Source of the DNA: Streptomyces beigongshangae
GTDB taxonomy: Bacteria > Actinomycetota > Actinomycetes > Streptomycetales > Streptomycetaceae
Direction of reading: 5' to 3'
DNA: 33,544 nucleotides
Assembly (NCBI RefSeq): GCF_019710745.1
Contig: NZ_JAHKJW010000063.1
Location: 1 to 33,544, forward strand
Below the pieces are notes generated by a model, which saw only the letters and a program-made list of their open reading frames with translations, was not told the DNA's origin and searched no databases. Shown here one piece after another: positions 9,291 to 17,005 of this stretch (positions are counted from its first letter, which is position 1; the number at the start of each line of letters is the position of its first letter). The position numbers and the translations under genes were made by a program.

Positions 9291-9356
9291 GAGGCGCCCG
9301 CAGCGAAGCGTCACGCCGACTCGCTTCGCGGCACCATCACGCAGGGAGTTACGACC

Positions 9357-9692
9357 GTGGCAAGTGGCAACGCGATCCGGGGAAGCCGGGTCGGAGCGGG
9401 GCCGATGGGCGAAGCCGAGCGTGGCGAGTCCGCGCCCCGGCTGCGCATCTCCTTCTGGTGCTCCAACGGGCACGAGACGCAGCCCAGCTTCGCCAGCGAC
9501 GCGCAGGTCCCCGACACCTGGGACTGCCCGCGCTGCGGCTTCCCCGCCGGACAGGACCGGGACAACCCCCCGGATCCGCCGCGCACCGAACCGTACAAGA
9601 CGCACCTCGCCTACGTGCGGGAGCGGCGCAGCGACGCGGACGGCGAGGCGATCCTCGCCGAGGCGCTCGCCAAACTGCGGGGCGAGATCTGA
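9357..9692 (+). CDS. RbpA-family RNA polymerase-binding protein (paralogue)
   Basis: The 111-residue product resembles RbpA, the actinobacterial protein that binds the principal sigma factor and stabilises RNA polymerase open complexes. The match rests on the zinc-binding core FWCSNGHETQPSFAS...DTWDCPRCGFPAG, which has the same C-x3-H ... C-x2-C layout and spacing as RbpA, followed by a loop and a C-terminal helical segment (KTHLAYVRERRSDADGEAIL) equivalent to the sigma-interaction domain. It differs clearly from the canonical RbpA sequence I remember, so it is probably the second paralogue that some streptomycetes carry (called RbpB in the literature, as I recall). The GTG start has GGGAG upstream. 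It stands alone between secG and pgi and is followed by a strong hairpin. Confidence 0.82.
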   Translation: MASGNAIRGSRVGAGPMGEAERGESAPRLRISFWCSNGHETQPSFASDAQVPDTWDCPRCGFPAGQDRDNPPDPPRTEPYKTHLAYVRERRSDADGEAILAEALAKLRGEI

Positions 9693-9704
9693 GAGTTCGA
9701 AGTT

Positions 9705-9734
9705 CCGGCCGGACACCGAAAGGTATCCGGCCGG
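9705..9734. terminator. Hairpin with GAAA tetraloop after RbpA-like gene
   Basis: CCGGCCGGA plus ACC (9705-9717) pairs with GGT plus TCCGGCCGG (9722-9734), one mismatch, closed by a GAAA loop (9718-9721). It lies 12 bases after the stop. The GNRA loop makes it unusually stable. Confidence 0.7.
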
Positions 9735-9917
9735 TCGCGTCTGTCCGGTCGTGTCTGTGCCCGTACGTGGTACCCGTGCGGCGTATTTTCCGTACGCCCG
9801 CAGCCGCCCGGCCTCCGCAGCGCCGTGGTGACGCCCGCGATCGTGCTGATCAATTAGGTTGGGACCGGCAGCGGGGCAAGGTACGCAGCACCGGCAGGAA
9901 AGAGGCGGAAGTCCGAG

Positions 9918-11573
9918 ATGAACGCAGAAAGCCGTAGCAGGCTCAACCAGACGCCCGAGTGGACCGCTCTGGCCGAGCACCGGGAGGAACTCGCCCAGAC
10001 GCACCTGCGCGAGCTGTTCGACCGGAACCCGGGACGCGCCGCCGCCTACAGGCTTCAGGTGGGCGATCTGCACGTCGACTACTCCAAGCACCTGGTCACC
10101 GACGAGACGCTCGCGCTGCTGCGGGAGCTGGCGGCGGCGACGGACGTGTCCGGTCTGCGGGACGCGATGTTCCGCGGCGAGCGGATCAACACCACCGAGA
10201 ACCGCGCGGTCCTGCACACCGCGCTGCGCGCCGCGCGCGACGCGGTGGTGGAGGTGGACGGCGAGAACGTGGTGCCGAAGGTGCACGCCGTGCTGGAGAG
10301 GATGGCCGGCTTCGCCGAGCAGGTGCGCTCGGGCGGGTGGAGCGGGCACACCGGCAGGCGGATCAGGAACGTGGTCAACATCGGCATCGGCGGGTCCGAC
10401 CTGGGACCGGCGATGGCGTACGAGGCGCTGCGGGCCTTCACCGACCGGGATCTGACGGTGCGGTTCGTGTCGAACGTGGACGGGGCCGACCTGCACGAGG
10501 CGGTGCGGGACCTGGACCCGGCCGAGACGCTGTTCGTCGTGGCCTCCAAGACGTTCACCACCATCGAGACGATCACCAACGCGACCTCGGCGCGCGCGTG
10601 GCTGCTGGACGGGCTGAAGGCCGACCAGGAGGCCGTGGCGCGGCACTTCGTGGCGCTGTCGACGAACGCGGACAAGGTCGCGGACTTCGGCATCGACACG
10701 GCCAACATGTTCGAGTTCTGGGACTGGGTCGGCGGGCGCTACTCCTTCGACTCCGCCATCGGCCTGTCGCTGATGATCGCGATCGGCCCGGAGCGCTTCA
10801 CGGAGCTGCTGGAGGGCTTCCGGCTGGTCGACGAGCACTTCCGCACCGCGCCCGCCGAGGCCAACGTGCCGTTGCTGCTGGGGCTGCTGGGGGTGTGGTA
10901 CGGCAACTTCTTCGACGCGCAGTCGCACGCGGTGCTGCCGTACTCGCACTACCTGTCGAAGTTCACCGCCTACTTGCAGCAGTTGGACATGGAGTCCAAC
11001 GGCAAGTCCGTGGACCGTGACGGCGCCCCGGTCGACTGGCAGACCGGCCCGGTGGTGTGGGGCACGCCGGGCACCAACGGGCAGCATGCCTATTACCAGC
11101 TCATCCACCAGGGCACGAAGGTGATCCCGGCGGACTTCATCGGCTTCGCCGAGCCGGTCGCCGCCCTGGGCGAGGACCTCAAGGCCCAGCACGACCTGCT
11201 GATGGCCAACTTCTTCGCCCAGACGCAGGCGCTGGCCTTCGGCAAGACCCCCGACGAGGTCCGGGGGGAGGGGGTGCCCGAGGAACTGGTGACGCACAAG
11301 ACGTTCCGCGGCAACCACCCCACGACCACGATCCTGGCCCGCGAACTGACCCCCTCGGTCCTGGGCCAGCTGATCGCCCTGTACGAGCACAAGGTGTTCG
11401 TGCAGGGCGCGATCTGGAACATCGACTCCTTCGACCAGTGGGGCGTCGAACTGGGCAAGGTCCTGGCCAAGCGCGTCGAGCCGGCCCTGACCGAGGGCGC
11501 CGACGTCCCCGGCCTCGACCCGTCCACCGAGGCACTGGTGGCCACGTACCGGGAGCTGCGCGGCCGCGCGTAG
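9918..11573 (+). CDS. pgi: Glucose-6-phosphate isomerase
   Basis: This enzyme interconverts glucose 6-phosphate and fructose 6-phosphate, linking glycolysis to the pentose phosphate pathway encoded downstream on the other strand. The 551-residue length fits the large bacterial type. Both family signatures are exact: DWVGGRYSFDSAIG and FDQWGVELGK. The phosphate-binding region NIGIGGSDLGPAMAYEAL and the SKTFTTIET stretch are intact. The ATG at 9918 has a GAGGCGGAAG purine run before it. A possible -10 TAGGTT lies at about 9857. A long perfect hairpin follows the stop. Identification is secure. Confidence 0.98.
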   Translation: MNAESRSRLNQTPEWTALAEHREELAQTHLRELFDRNPGRAAAYRLQVGDLHVDYSKHLVTDETLALLRELAAATDVSGLRDAMFRGERINTTENRAVLHTALRAARDAVVEVDGENVVPKVHAVLERMAGFAEQVRSGGWSGHTGRRIRNVVNIGIGGSDLGPAMAYEALRAFTDRDLTVRFVSNVDGADLHEAVRDLDPAETLFVVASKTFTTIETITNATSARAWLLDGLKADQEAVARHFVALSTNADKVADFGIDTANMFEFWDWVGGRYSFDSAIGLSLMIAIGPERFTELLEGFRLVDEHFRTAPAEANVPLLLGLLGVWYGNFFDAQSHAVLPYSHYLSKFTAYLQQLDMESNGKSVDRDGAPVDWQTGPVVWGTPGTNGQHAYYQLIHQGTKVIPADFIGFAEPVAALGEDLKAQHDLLMANFFAQTQALAFGKTPDEVRGEGVPEELVTHKTFRGNHPTTTILARELTPSVLGQLIALYEHKVFVQGAIWNIDSFDQWGVELGKVLAKRVEPALTEGADVPGLDPSTEALVATYRELRGRA

Positions 11574-11588
11574 CGGCACGGTGGGCCG

Positions 11589-11636
11589 GGGCCGGGGCCC
11601 GGACGGAGGCCATGGCCCCCGTCCGGGCCCCGGCCC
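11589..11636. terminator. Bidirectional terminator after pgi
   Basis: Arms 11589-11611 and 11614-11636 form a 23-bp inverted repeat with a single mismatch (A11607 against C11618) and an almost loop-free tip. It begins 15 bases after the pgi stop and sits between convergent reading frames, so it could terminate transcription from both sides. Confidence 0.8.
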
Positions 11637-11652
11637 ATGACCCGAAGGCGGC

Positions 11653-11965
11653 TCAGGCGGTGCTGTCCGGGGCCGCCCCGGATTTCGTGTGGAGGATCTC
11701 ACGGGCCTGGTCCGCGGCGCGGGCGATGCTCTCGGGGACGAAGTCGACGAAGCGTGCGATGTTCTCCAGACGGGCGGCGGCCGGGGTGCCGGGGCCGAGG
11801 ACGCCCACGCCCTGCCGGGCGATCTCGCCGAGGTGGGCGGTGGCGCGGGCGCCGGCCGTCGTCGACCGGTACAGGACGTCGTCGTCGACCACGTAGCGCT
11901 CGCGGCGGCGTTCGTCGCGTTCCCGGCGGATGAGGCCCTGGCTCTCGAGGAACGCGTCCGCCGGG
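11653..11965 (-). pseudogene. C-terminal remnant of a MarR/GbsR-like regulator
   Basis: Read on the minus strand, this gives an open frame resembling the end of the helix-turn-helix of a MarR/GbsR-type regulator and the helical domain after it: ADAFLESQGLIRRERDERR, then RYVVDDDVLYRS, TAHLGEIARQG, RFVDFVPESI and REILHTKSG. The recognition-helix segment that should precede ADAFLESQG is missing. Upstream of about 11965 the frame runs into antisense of an unrelated protein, so the long frame extending to 12162 is an artefact. No start codon with a ribosome site remains. I read it as a truncated, non-functional gene whose 5' part was lost in the same event that trimmed its neighbour. Family assignment is from pattern memory and moderately sure. 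Confidence 0.6.
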
Positions 11966-12196
11966 ATCAGCAACCAGAAGGGCGACATCCGCATCGCCGA
12001 GGCCGTGCGCGGCACGGTCACGCTGCGCACCGAGCACGGCGGGATCTCGGTCGGTGCCGCCCCCGGGGTCTCCGCCTCCCTGGACGCCGGCACCTCCCAC
12101 GGCCGCATCCGCAACGCGCTCAGGAACGCCGACGGCGCCGCCCTGACCGTCCACGCGACCACCGCCTACGGGGACGTCACCGCCCGCAGCCTGTGA
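11966..12196 (+). pseudogene. C-terminal remnant of a DUF4097-like beta-repeat protein
   Basis: From about ISNQKGDIRIAEAVRG the plus strand encodes a repetitive beta-strand pattern: RGTVTLRTEHGGISVG, ASLDAGTSHGRIRNAL, LTVHATTAYGDVTARSL, then TGA at 12194. This is the look of the C-terminal part of DUF4097 (adhesin-like) proteins, a family often found beside small regulators in Streptomyces. Only about 77 residues remain of an expected 200 or more. The ATG at 11930 lies in the antisense of the neighbouring regulator remnant and has no ribosome site. It is therefore probably a dead fragment. The original neighbour relation was presumably divergent, with both 5' ends lost. Confidence 0.6.
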
Positions 12197-12199
12197 GCG

Positions 12200-12289
12200 G
12201 CCGACCGCGCCCTGCGCCTCCGGCCCGGCCGGGGCCTCGACGGCTTCCGCGTCGACGCCGCCGCGGGCTTCTGCGAGCGCCCGGACCTG
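12200..12289 (+). pseudogene. Possible scrap of a GH13 alpha-glucosidase/amylase
   Basis: Directly after the DUF4097-like stop, the same frame encodes ADRALRLRPGRGLDGFRVDA followed by AAGFCERPDL. The stretch RGLDGFRVDAA matches conserved region II of glycoside hydrolase family 13, which carries the catalytic nucleophile aspartate. Nothing upstream or downstream extends the similarity, so only about 30 residues remain. It may be chance, but the match to a strict motif in the right order is notable. Confidence 0.4.
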
Positions 12290-12294
12290 GAAAA

Positions 12295-12372
12295 GACCGC
12301 GCGGTTCCCCGCGCCCCCGGAAAAGCCGGAAAACCGGAAAGCCGGAAAAGGGACGCGGGGAACCGCGCGGTC
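12295..12372. terminator. 19-bp perfect inverted repeat with tandem-repeat loop
   Basis: Left arm 12295-12313 and right arm 12354-12372 are exact complements and each contains the GTTCCCCGCG-core element. The 40-base loop holds four copies of CCGGAAA(A)(G) at 12317, 12326, 12334 and 12342. It lies 38 bases beyond the pgl stop (pgl ends at 12410 on the minus strand), so it probably terminates the pentose phosphate operon. Confidence 0.7.
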
Positions 12373-12409
12373 GGTCAGGGTGGGCCCGCACCCGGCGGCC
12401 CGCCGTCCG

Positions 12410-13216
12410 TCAGGACGAGGCCGGCGGGTACAGCGCGCGCGGCAGCCGGGACGCGGCGGGCGCGTCCAGCAGCCACAGCGTGCGGGAGCGGCCGTACGCC
12501 CCCGCAGCCGGCGCCTGGATCTCCCCCGCGCCCGACAGCGCGATCGCCGCGGCCTCCGCCTTGTCCTCGCCCGCCGCGAGCAGCCACACCTCGCGGGCCG
12601 CCCGGATCGCGGGCAGCGTGAGCGTGATCCGGGTCGGCGGCGGCTTCGGCGCGCCGTGCACCCCGACCACCGTCCGCTCCGTCTCCCGGACCGCGGGCAG
12701 CTCGGGGAAGAGCGACGCCACGTGCGTGTCCGGCCCGACGCCCAGCATCAGCACGTCGAAGACCGGGACCGGACCGCCCGCGGCGGCAGCCGCTGATCGC
12801 ATCGTCTCGGGCCGGGCCGCCTCCGCGAGCTCCGCCGCGTACGCCTCCGCGGCCGCCTCCACGTCCGAGCCCCAGGGGCCGTCCGACGCGGGCATGGCGT
12901 GCACGCGCTCCGGATCCAGTGGCACCGAGTCGAGCAGCGCCTCCCGGGCCTGGGTGACATTGCGCTCGGGGTCGCCCTCGGGCAGGAACCGCTCGTCGCC
13001 CCACCACAGGTCGAGCCGGCCCCAGTCGACGGCGTCCCGGGCGGGCGCCGCCGCGAGCGCGGCCAGCAGGCCGTTGCCGTTGCGGCCACCGGTCAGCACG
13101 ACCGAGGCGTACCCGCGCGAGGTCTGCGCGTCCACGACCTTCGTGATGAGCCGGGCCGCCGCGGCCCGGGCCATCAGCTCCTTGTCGCGGTGCACGACCA
13201 GCTGGGGGGCGCTCAC
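12410..13216 (-). CDS. pgl: 6-phosphogluconolactonase
   Basis: This enzyme hydrolyses 6-phosphogluconolactone, the product of Zwf, to 6-phosphogluconate. The 268-residue protein belongs to the SugarP_isomerase/NagB-like lactonase family: an early TGGRNGNG loop, LWWGDERFLPEGDPERN, VLMLGVGPDTHVASLFP, and the late HGAPKPPPTRITLTLP are all characteristic. It begins with GTG whose bases overlap the opcA stop (GTGA), so translation is coupled. It is the last gene of the tkt-tal-zwf-opcA-pgl operon. Identification is secure from sequence and position. Confidence 0.95.
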   Translation of the reverse strand: MSAPQLVVHRDKELMARAAAARLITKVVDAQTSRGYASVVLTGGRNGNGLLAALAAAPARDAVDWGRLDLWWGDERFLPEGDPERNVTQAREALLDSVPLDPERVHAMPASDGPWGSDVEAAAEAYAAELAEAARPETMRSAAAAAGGPVPVFDVLMLGVGPDTHVASLFPELPAVRETERTVVGVHGAPKPPPTRITLTLPAIRAAREVWLLAAGEDKAEAAAIALSGAGEIQAPAAGAYGRSRTLWLLDAPAASRLPRALYPPASS

Positions 13217-14328
13217 TGCGGGTCCGCCTTCTTGACCGGGGGCATGTGGGCGGGGGTGGGCCGTGAGGCGTCACCGTCGCCCGCCGTGCCGTCCGCCGGC
13301 ACGGGCTTCCCGGCCGGCGCCGCGGCGGAGTCCTGCACCGGACGGACCGGGAGCTCGCCGGGGGTCCACGTCGCCGCCTCGGGCCGCTGCGAGGCCGACT
13401 GTATGCCGCCCAGCCGGTCCACCCCGAACCGCAGCGCGGACGCGTACGTGTCGTCCGGGTCGAGCCTGCGCAGCTCCTCCGCGAGCAGCTCGGACGTCTC
13501 GCGGCGCTTGAGCGCCACCGCGCGGTCCGGCTGGCCGGGCAGCGCCAGCGTGGCCATCGCCCCGTCCGACCGGTGCAGGGTGATGGGGCCGCCGGTCGTC
13601 TCCAGGCGCACCTGGGTCAGGCCGGGACCTGCGGAGACGGCGCGCCGCACGTGCACGTGCAGGCGGTCGGCGAGCCACATGGCGAGCAGCTCGACGCTCG
13701 GGTTGGCCTCCTCGCCCGCCACCTCGACGGAGACGACCTCGCAGTCGACCTGGTCGAGAGCGGCGGCCAGCATCGAGCGCCACGGGGTGATCCGGGCCCA
13801 CGCCAGGTCGGTGTCGCCCGGCTCGTAGCTCTCGGCGCGGGCCTTCAGCTCCTCGACGGGCTTCTCCGCCGTGTAGCTGTCGGTGACCCGGCGCTGGCCC
13901 AGGGCGCCCAGCGGGTCGCCCGCCGGGTCGCGGGGTGCGTCCACCGACCACCAGACGACGACCGGCGCGTCCGGCAGCAGCAGCGGCAGGACGACGGACT
14001 GGGCGTGGTCCGACACCTCGCCGTACAGCCGCAGGACGACCGTCTCGCCGGCGCCGGCGTCCGCGCCGACCCGTACCTCGGCGTCCAGCCGCGATTTCGT
14101 GCGGTCGCGGGGGGTGCGCGAGACGCGCTTGATGACGACCAGGGTGCGCGAGGGGTGCTCGCGCGAGGCGTCGTTGGCGGCCTTCAGGGCGTCGTAGGCG
14201 TTCTCCTCGTCGGTGACGATGACGAGGGTGAGGACCATGCCGACGGCGGGGGTGCCGATCGCCCGGCGGGCCTGCACGAGCGCCTTGTTGATCTTGCTGG
14301 CCGTGGTGTCCGTGAGATCCGTCTTCAT
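13213..14328 (-). CDS. opcA: Glucose-6-phosphate dehydrogenase assembly protein OpcA
   Basis: OpcA is an actinobacterial and cyanobacterial protein that assembles or activates glucose-6-phosphate dehydrogenase; it has no known catalysis. The 371-residue product shows the family core: MVLTLVIVTDEE, the basic RTLVVIKRVSRTPRD, LPLLLPDAPVVVWW, and WARITPWRSMLAAALD. The last 60 or so residues (rich in Pro, Ala, Gly) look disordered and extend beyond the conserved core. The start ATG overlaps the zwf stop (ATGA) and its own stop overlaps the pgl start, so zwf, opcA and pgl are translationally coupled in the order they act. Identification is secure. Confidence 0.95.
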   Translation of the reverse strand: MKTDLTDTTASKINKALVQARRAIGTPAVGMVLTLVIVTDEENAYDALKAANDASREHPSRTLVVIKRVSRTPRDRTKSRLDAEVRVGADAGAGETVVLRLYGEVSDHAQSVVLPLLLPDAPVVVWWSVDAPRDPAGDPLGALGQRRVTDSYTAEKPVEELKARAESYEPGDTDLAWARITPWRSMLAAALDQVDCEVVSVEVAGEEANPSVELLAMWLADRLHVHVRRAVSAGPGLTQVRLETTGGPITLHRSDGAMATLALPGQPDRAVALKRRETSELLAEELRRLDPDDTYASALRFGVDRLGGIQSASQRPEAATWTPGELPVRPVQDSAAAPAGKPVPADGTAGDGDASRPTPAHMPPVKKADPQ

Positions 14329-15848
14329 GGCCGGCGCCAGCTCCGTCCGTCTCGCTCGAGCATCTGGTCGGCCTCGACGGGCCCCCAGGTGCCCGCGGGG
14401 TACTGCGCGGGCCTGCCGTGCTTGTCCCAGTACTCCTCGATCGGGTCGAGGATCTTCCAGGACAGCTCGACCTCCTCGGTGCGCGGGAAGAGGTTCGAGT
14501 CGCCCAGCAGGACGTCGAGGATGAGCCTCTCGTACGCCTCGGGGCTGGACTCGGTGAACGACTCACCGTACGCGAAGTCCATCGAGACGTCCCGGATCTC
14601 CATGGAGGTGCCGGGCACCTTGGAGCCGAAGCGGACCGTGATGCCCTCGTCCGGCTGGACGCGGAAGACGATCGCGTTCTGGCCCAGTTCCTCCGTCGCC
14701 GTGTGGTCGAAGGGGGAGTGCGGGGCGCGCTGGAAGACGACGGCGATCTCGGTGACCCGGCGGCCCAGGCGCTTGCCGGTCCGCAGGTAGAAGGGGACGC
14801 CCGCCCAGCGGCGGTTGTCCACCTCCACCTTGATCGCCGCGTAGGTGTCGGTCTTCGACTGGGCGTCGATGCCGTCTTCCTGGAGGTAGCCGACGGCCTT
14901 CTCGCCGCCCTGCCAGCCCTCGGCGTACTGGCCGCGGACCGTGTTCGCGCCCAGGTCCGCGGGCAGCCGCACCGCGCCGAGCACCTTGGTCTTCTCGGCG
15001 GCGAGCGCGTCCGCGTCGAAGGAGGAGGGCTCCTCCATGGCGGTGAGGGCCATCAGCTGGAGCAGGTGGTTCTGGATGACGTCACGGGCGGCGCCGATGC
15101 CGTCGTAGTAGCCGGCGCGGCCGCCGATGCCGATGTCCTCGGCCATGGTGATCTGCACGTGGTCGACGTACGACCGGTTCCAGATCGGCTCGAACATCTG
15201 GTTGGCGAAACGCAGCGCCAGGATGTTCTGGACCGTCTCCTTGCCCAGGTAGTGGTCGATGCGGAAGACCTGGTCCGGGGAGAAGACCTCCTCGACGGTG
15301 GCGTTGAGGTCCTCGGCCGACCTCAGGTCGTGGCCGAAGGGCTTCTCGATGACCGCGCGGCGCCAGGAGCCGCCGGTCTGGTCGGCGAGGCCGTGCTTCT
15401 TCAGCTGCTGGATGACCACCGGGAACGCGGACGGCGGCACGGACAGGTAGAAGGCGAAGTTGCCGCCCGTGCCCTGCGCCTTGTCCAGCTCACCGATGGT
15501 GTCGCGCAGCCGCTCGAACGCGTCGTCGTCGTCGAAGGTGCCCTGGACGAAGCGCATCCCCTGGATGAGCTGCTGCCAGACCTCCTCGCGGAACGGTGTG
15601 CGGGCGTGCTCCTTGACGGCGTCGTGGACCTCCTGGGCGAAGTCCTCGTTCGCCCACTCGCGGCGCGCGAAGCCGACGAGCGAGAAGCCCGGCGGCAGCA
15701 GACCGCGGTTGGCCAGGTCATAAACAGCAGGCATAAGCTTTTTACGGGACAAATCGCCCGTGACCCCGAAGATGACGAGGCCCGACGGCCCCGCGATACG
15801 CGGGAGCCGTCGGTCCGCCGGGTCACGCAGCGGATTGCTGCTCGACAA
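14325..15848 (-). CDS. zwf: Glucose-6-phosphate 1-dehydrogenase
   Basis: Zwf oxidises glucose 6-phosphate to the lactone and makes NADPH, the committed step of the oxidative pentose phosphate pathway. The 507-residue product has the dinucleotide motif GVTGDLSRKK near residue 28 and the family signature RIDHYLGKE at 196-204. The start is a TTG at 15848: the protein sequence MSSSNPLRDPADRRLPRIAG matches what I remember of streptomycete homologues, and GGAGG lies nine bases upstream, formed by the last codons of tal only four bases away. A TTG start with coupling to tal may tune Zwf output. Identification is secure; the start is well supported. Confidence 0.96.
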   Translation of the reverse strand: MSSSNPLRDPADRRLPRIAGPSGLVIFGVTGDLSRKKLMPAVYDLANRGLLPPGFSLVGFARREWANEDFAQEVHDAVKEHARTPFREEVWQQLIQGMRFVQGTFDDDDAFERLRDTIGELDKAQGTGGNFAFYLSVPPSAFPVVIQQLKKHGLADQTGGSWRRAVIEKPFGHDLRSAEDLNATVEEVFSPDQVFRIDHYLGKETVQNILALRFANQMFEPIWNRSYVDHVQITMAEDIGIGGRAGYYDGIGAARDVIQNHLLQLMALTAMEEPSSFDADALAAEKTKVLGAVRLPADLGANTVRGQYAEGWQGGEKAVGYLQEDGIDAQSKTDTYAAIKVEVDNRRWAGVPFYLRTGKRLGRRVTEIAVVFQRAPHSPFDHTATEELGQNAIVFRVQPDEGITVRFGSKVPGTSMEIRDVSMDFAYGESFTESSPEAYERLILDVLLGDSNLFPRTEEVELSWKILDPIEEYWDKHGRPAQYPAGTWGPVEADQMLERDGRSWRRP

Positions 15849-15852
15849 GATT

Positions 15853-16971
15853 TCAGCCCTCCGAGGGGGCGAGGCGCTTGAGCTCGGCCTCGGTCGACTT
15901 GAGCAGGTCGTTCCAGGCGCTCTCGAACTTCTCGACGCCCTCGTCCTCCAGGAGCTGGACCACCTCGTCGTACGAGATCCCGAGCTTCTCGACCGCGTCG
16001 ATCTCGGCGCGGGCCTGCTCGTACGTACCGGTGACGGTGTCGCCGGTGATGTCGCCGTGGTCCTCGGCGGCGAACAGCGTCGCCTCCGGCATGGTGTTCA
16101 CCGTGTTCGGCGCGACCAGGTCGTCGACGTACAGGGTGTCCTTGTAGGCCGGGTCCTTGACGCCGGTCGAGGCCCACAGCGGACGCTGCTTGTTGGCCTG
16201 CGCCTTGTCCAGGGCGGCCCAGCGCTCCGAGGAGAAGACCTCCTCGTACGCCTGGTAGGCGAGCCGGGCGTTGGCGAGGCCCACCTTGCCGCGGGCGGCC
16301 TTGGCCTCGTCGGTGCCGAGGGCGTCCAGTCGCTTGTCGATCTCGGTGTCCACCCGGGACACGAAGAAGGACGCCACCGAGTGGATGGTGGAGAGGTCGA
16401 GGCCGGCGGCCTGGGCCTTCTCCAGACCCTCCAGGTACGCGTCCATGACCTTGCGGTAGCGCTCCAGGGAGAAGATCAGCGTGACGTTGACGCTGATGCC
16501 CCGGGCGATCGTCTCGGTGATCGCGGGCAGGCCGGCCTCGGTCGCCGGGATCTTGATGAGCGTGTTCGGCCGGTCGACGAGCCAGGCGAGCTGCTTGGCC
16601 TCGGCGACGGTCGACTTCGTGTTGTGCGCCAGGCGCGGGTCGACCTCGATCGAGACGCGGCCGTCCTGGCCCTGCGTCGCGTCGAAGACCGGCCGCAGGA
16701 TGTCGGCGGCGTCCCGGACGTCCGCCGTCGTGATCATGCGGATGGCCTCTTCGACGCTGACCCCGCGGGCGGCGAGGTCCGACAGCTGCTGGTCGTAGCC
16801 GTCGCCCTGCGAGATGGCCTTCTGGAAGATGGAGGGGTTGGTGGTGACGCCGACGACGTGCTGCTGGTCGATCAGCTCGGCGAGGTTGCCGGACGTGATC
16901 CGCTTGCGCGACAGGTCGTCCAGCCAGATCGCGACGCCCTCTTCGGAGAGGCGCTTCAGTGCGTCTGTCAT
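15853..16971 (-). CDS. tal: Transaldolase
   Basis: Transaldolase moves a dihydroxyacetone unit between sugar phosphates in the non-oxidative pentose phosphate branch. The product from the ATG at 16971 has 372 residues, the usual length for the actinobacterial transaldolase type. The Schiff-base lysine is K140 in TLIKIPATEAG; the substrate motif VGVTTNPSIFQKAIS is near residue 40 and SVASFFVSRVD in the middle. AGGAG lies 11 bases before the start; a longer frame back to 17106 overlaps tkt and is rejected. It follows tkt by 34 bases and precedes zwf by four. Identification is secure. Confidence 0.97.
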   Translation of the reverse strand: MTDALKRLSEEGVAIWLDDLSRKRITSGNLAELIDQQHVVGVTTNPSIFQKAISQGDGYDQQLSDLAARGVSVEEAIRMITTADVRDAADILRPVFDATQGQDGRVSIEVDPRLAHNTKSTVAEAKQLAWLVDRPNTLIKIPATEAGLPAITETIARGISVNVTLIFSLERYRKVMDAYLEGLEKAQAAGLDLSTIHSVASFFVSRVDTEIDKRLDALGTDEAKAARGKVGLANARLAYQAYEEVFSSERWAALDKAQANKQRPLWASTGVKDPAYKDTLYVDDLVAPNTVNTMPEATLFAAEDHGDITGDTVTGTYEQARAEIDAVEKLGISYDEVVQLLEDEGVEKFESAWNDLLKSTEAELKRLAPSEG

Positions 16972-17005
16972 GGGAAATGCATCTCCTACGTGTCGTATGT
17001 AAGCG

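Larger units (their letters stand above)
9057..9356. other. Intergenic region between secG and the RbpA-like gene
   Basis: This 300-base stretch has no gene. It contains a 32-bp tandem repeat (9082-9145), an 8-bp inverted repeat GCCCCATG / CATGGGGC (9184-9191 and 9221-9228) whose right arm overlaps a -10-like TATCAT (9218-9223), and a second -10-like TAGACT (9285-9290). One or both -10 boxes probably drive the RbpA-like gene. Confidence 0.5.

Noticed and set aside
8730..11702. A 990-codon minus-strand frame across secG, the RbpA-like gene and pgi
   Set aside because: It crosses several real genes and terminators and has no recognisable domain or ribosome site. Long antisense frames are expected in Streptomyces DNA.
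11930..12162. Treating the opposing frames at 11653-12162 (-) and 11930-12196 (+) as two complete small genes
   Set aside because: Each frame resembles a known family only up to the junction near 11965, and the extension of each is just the antisense of the other. They fit two remnants better.
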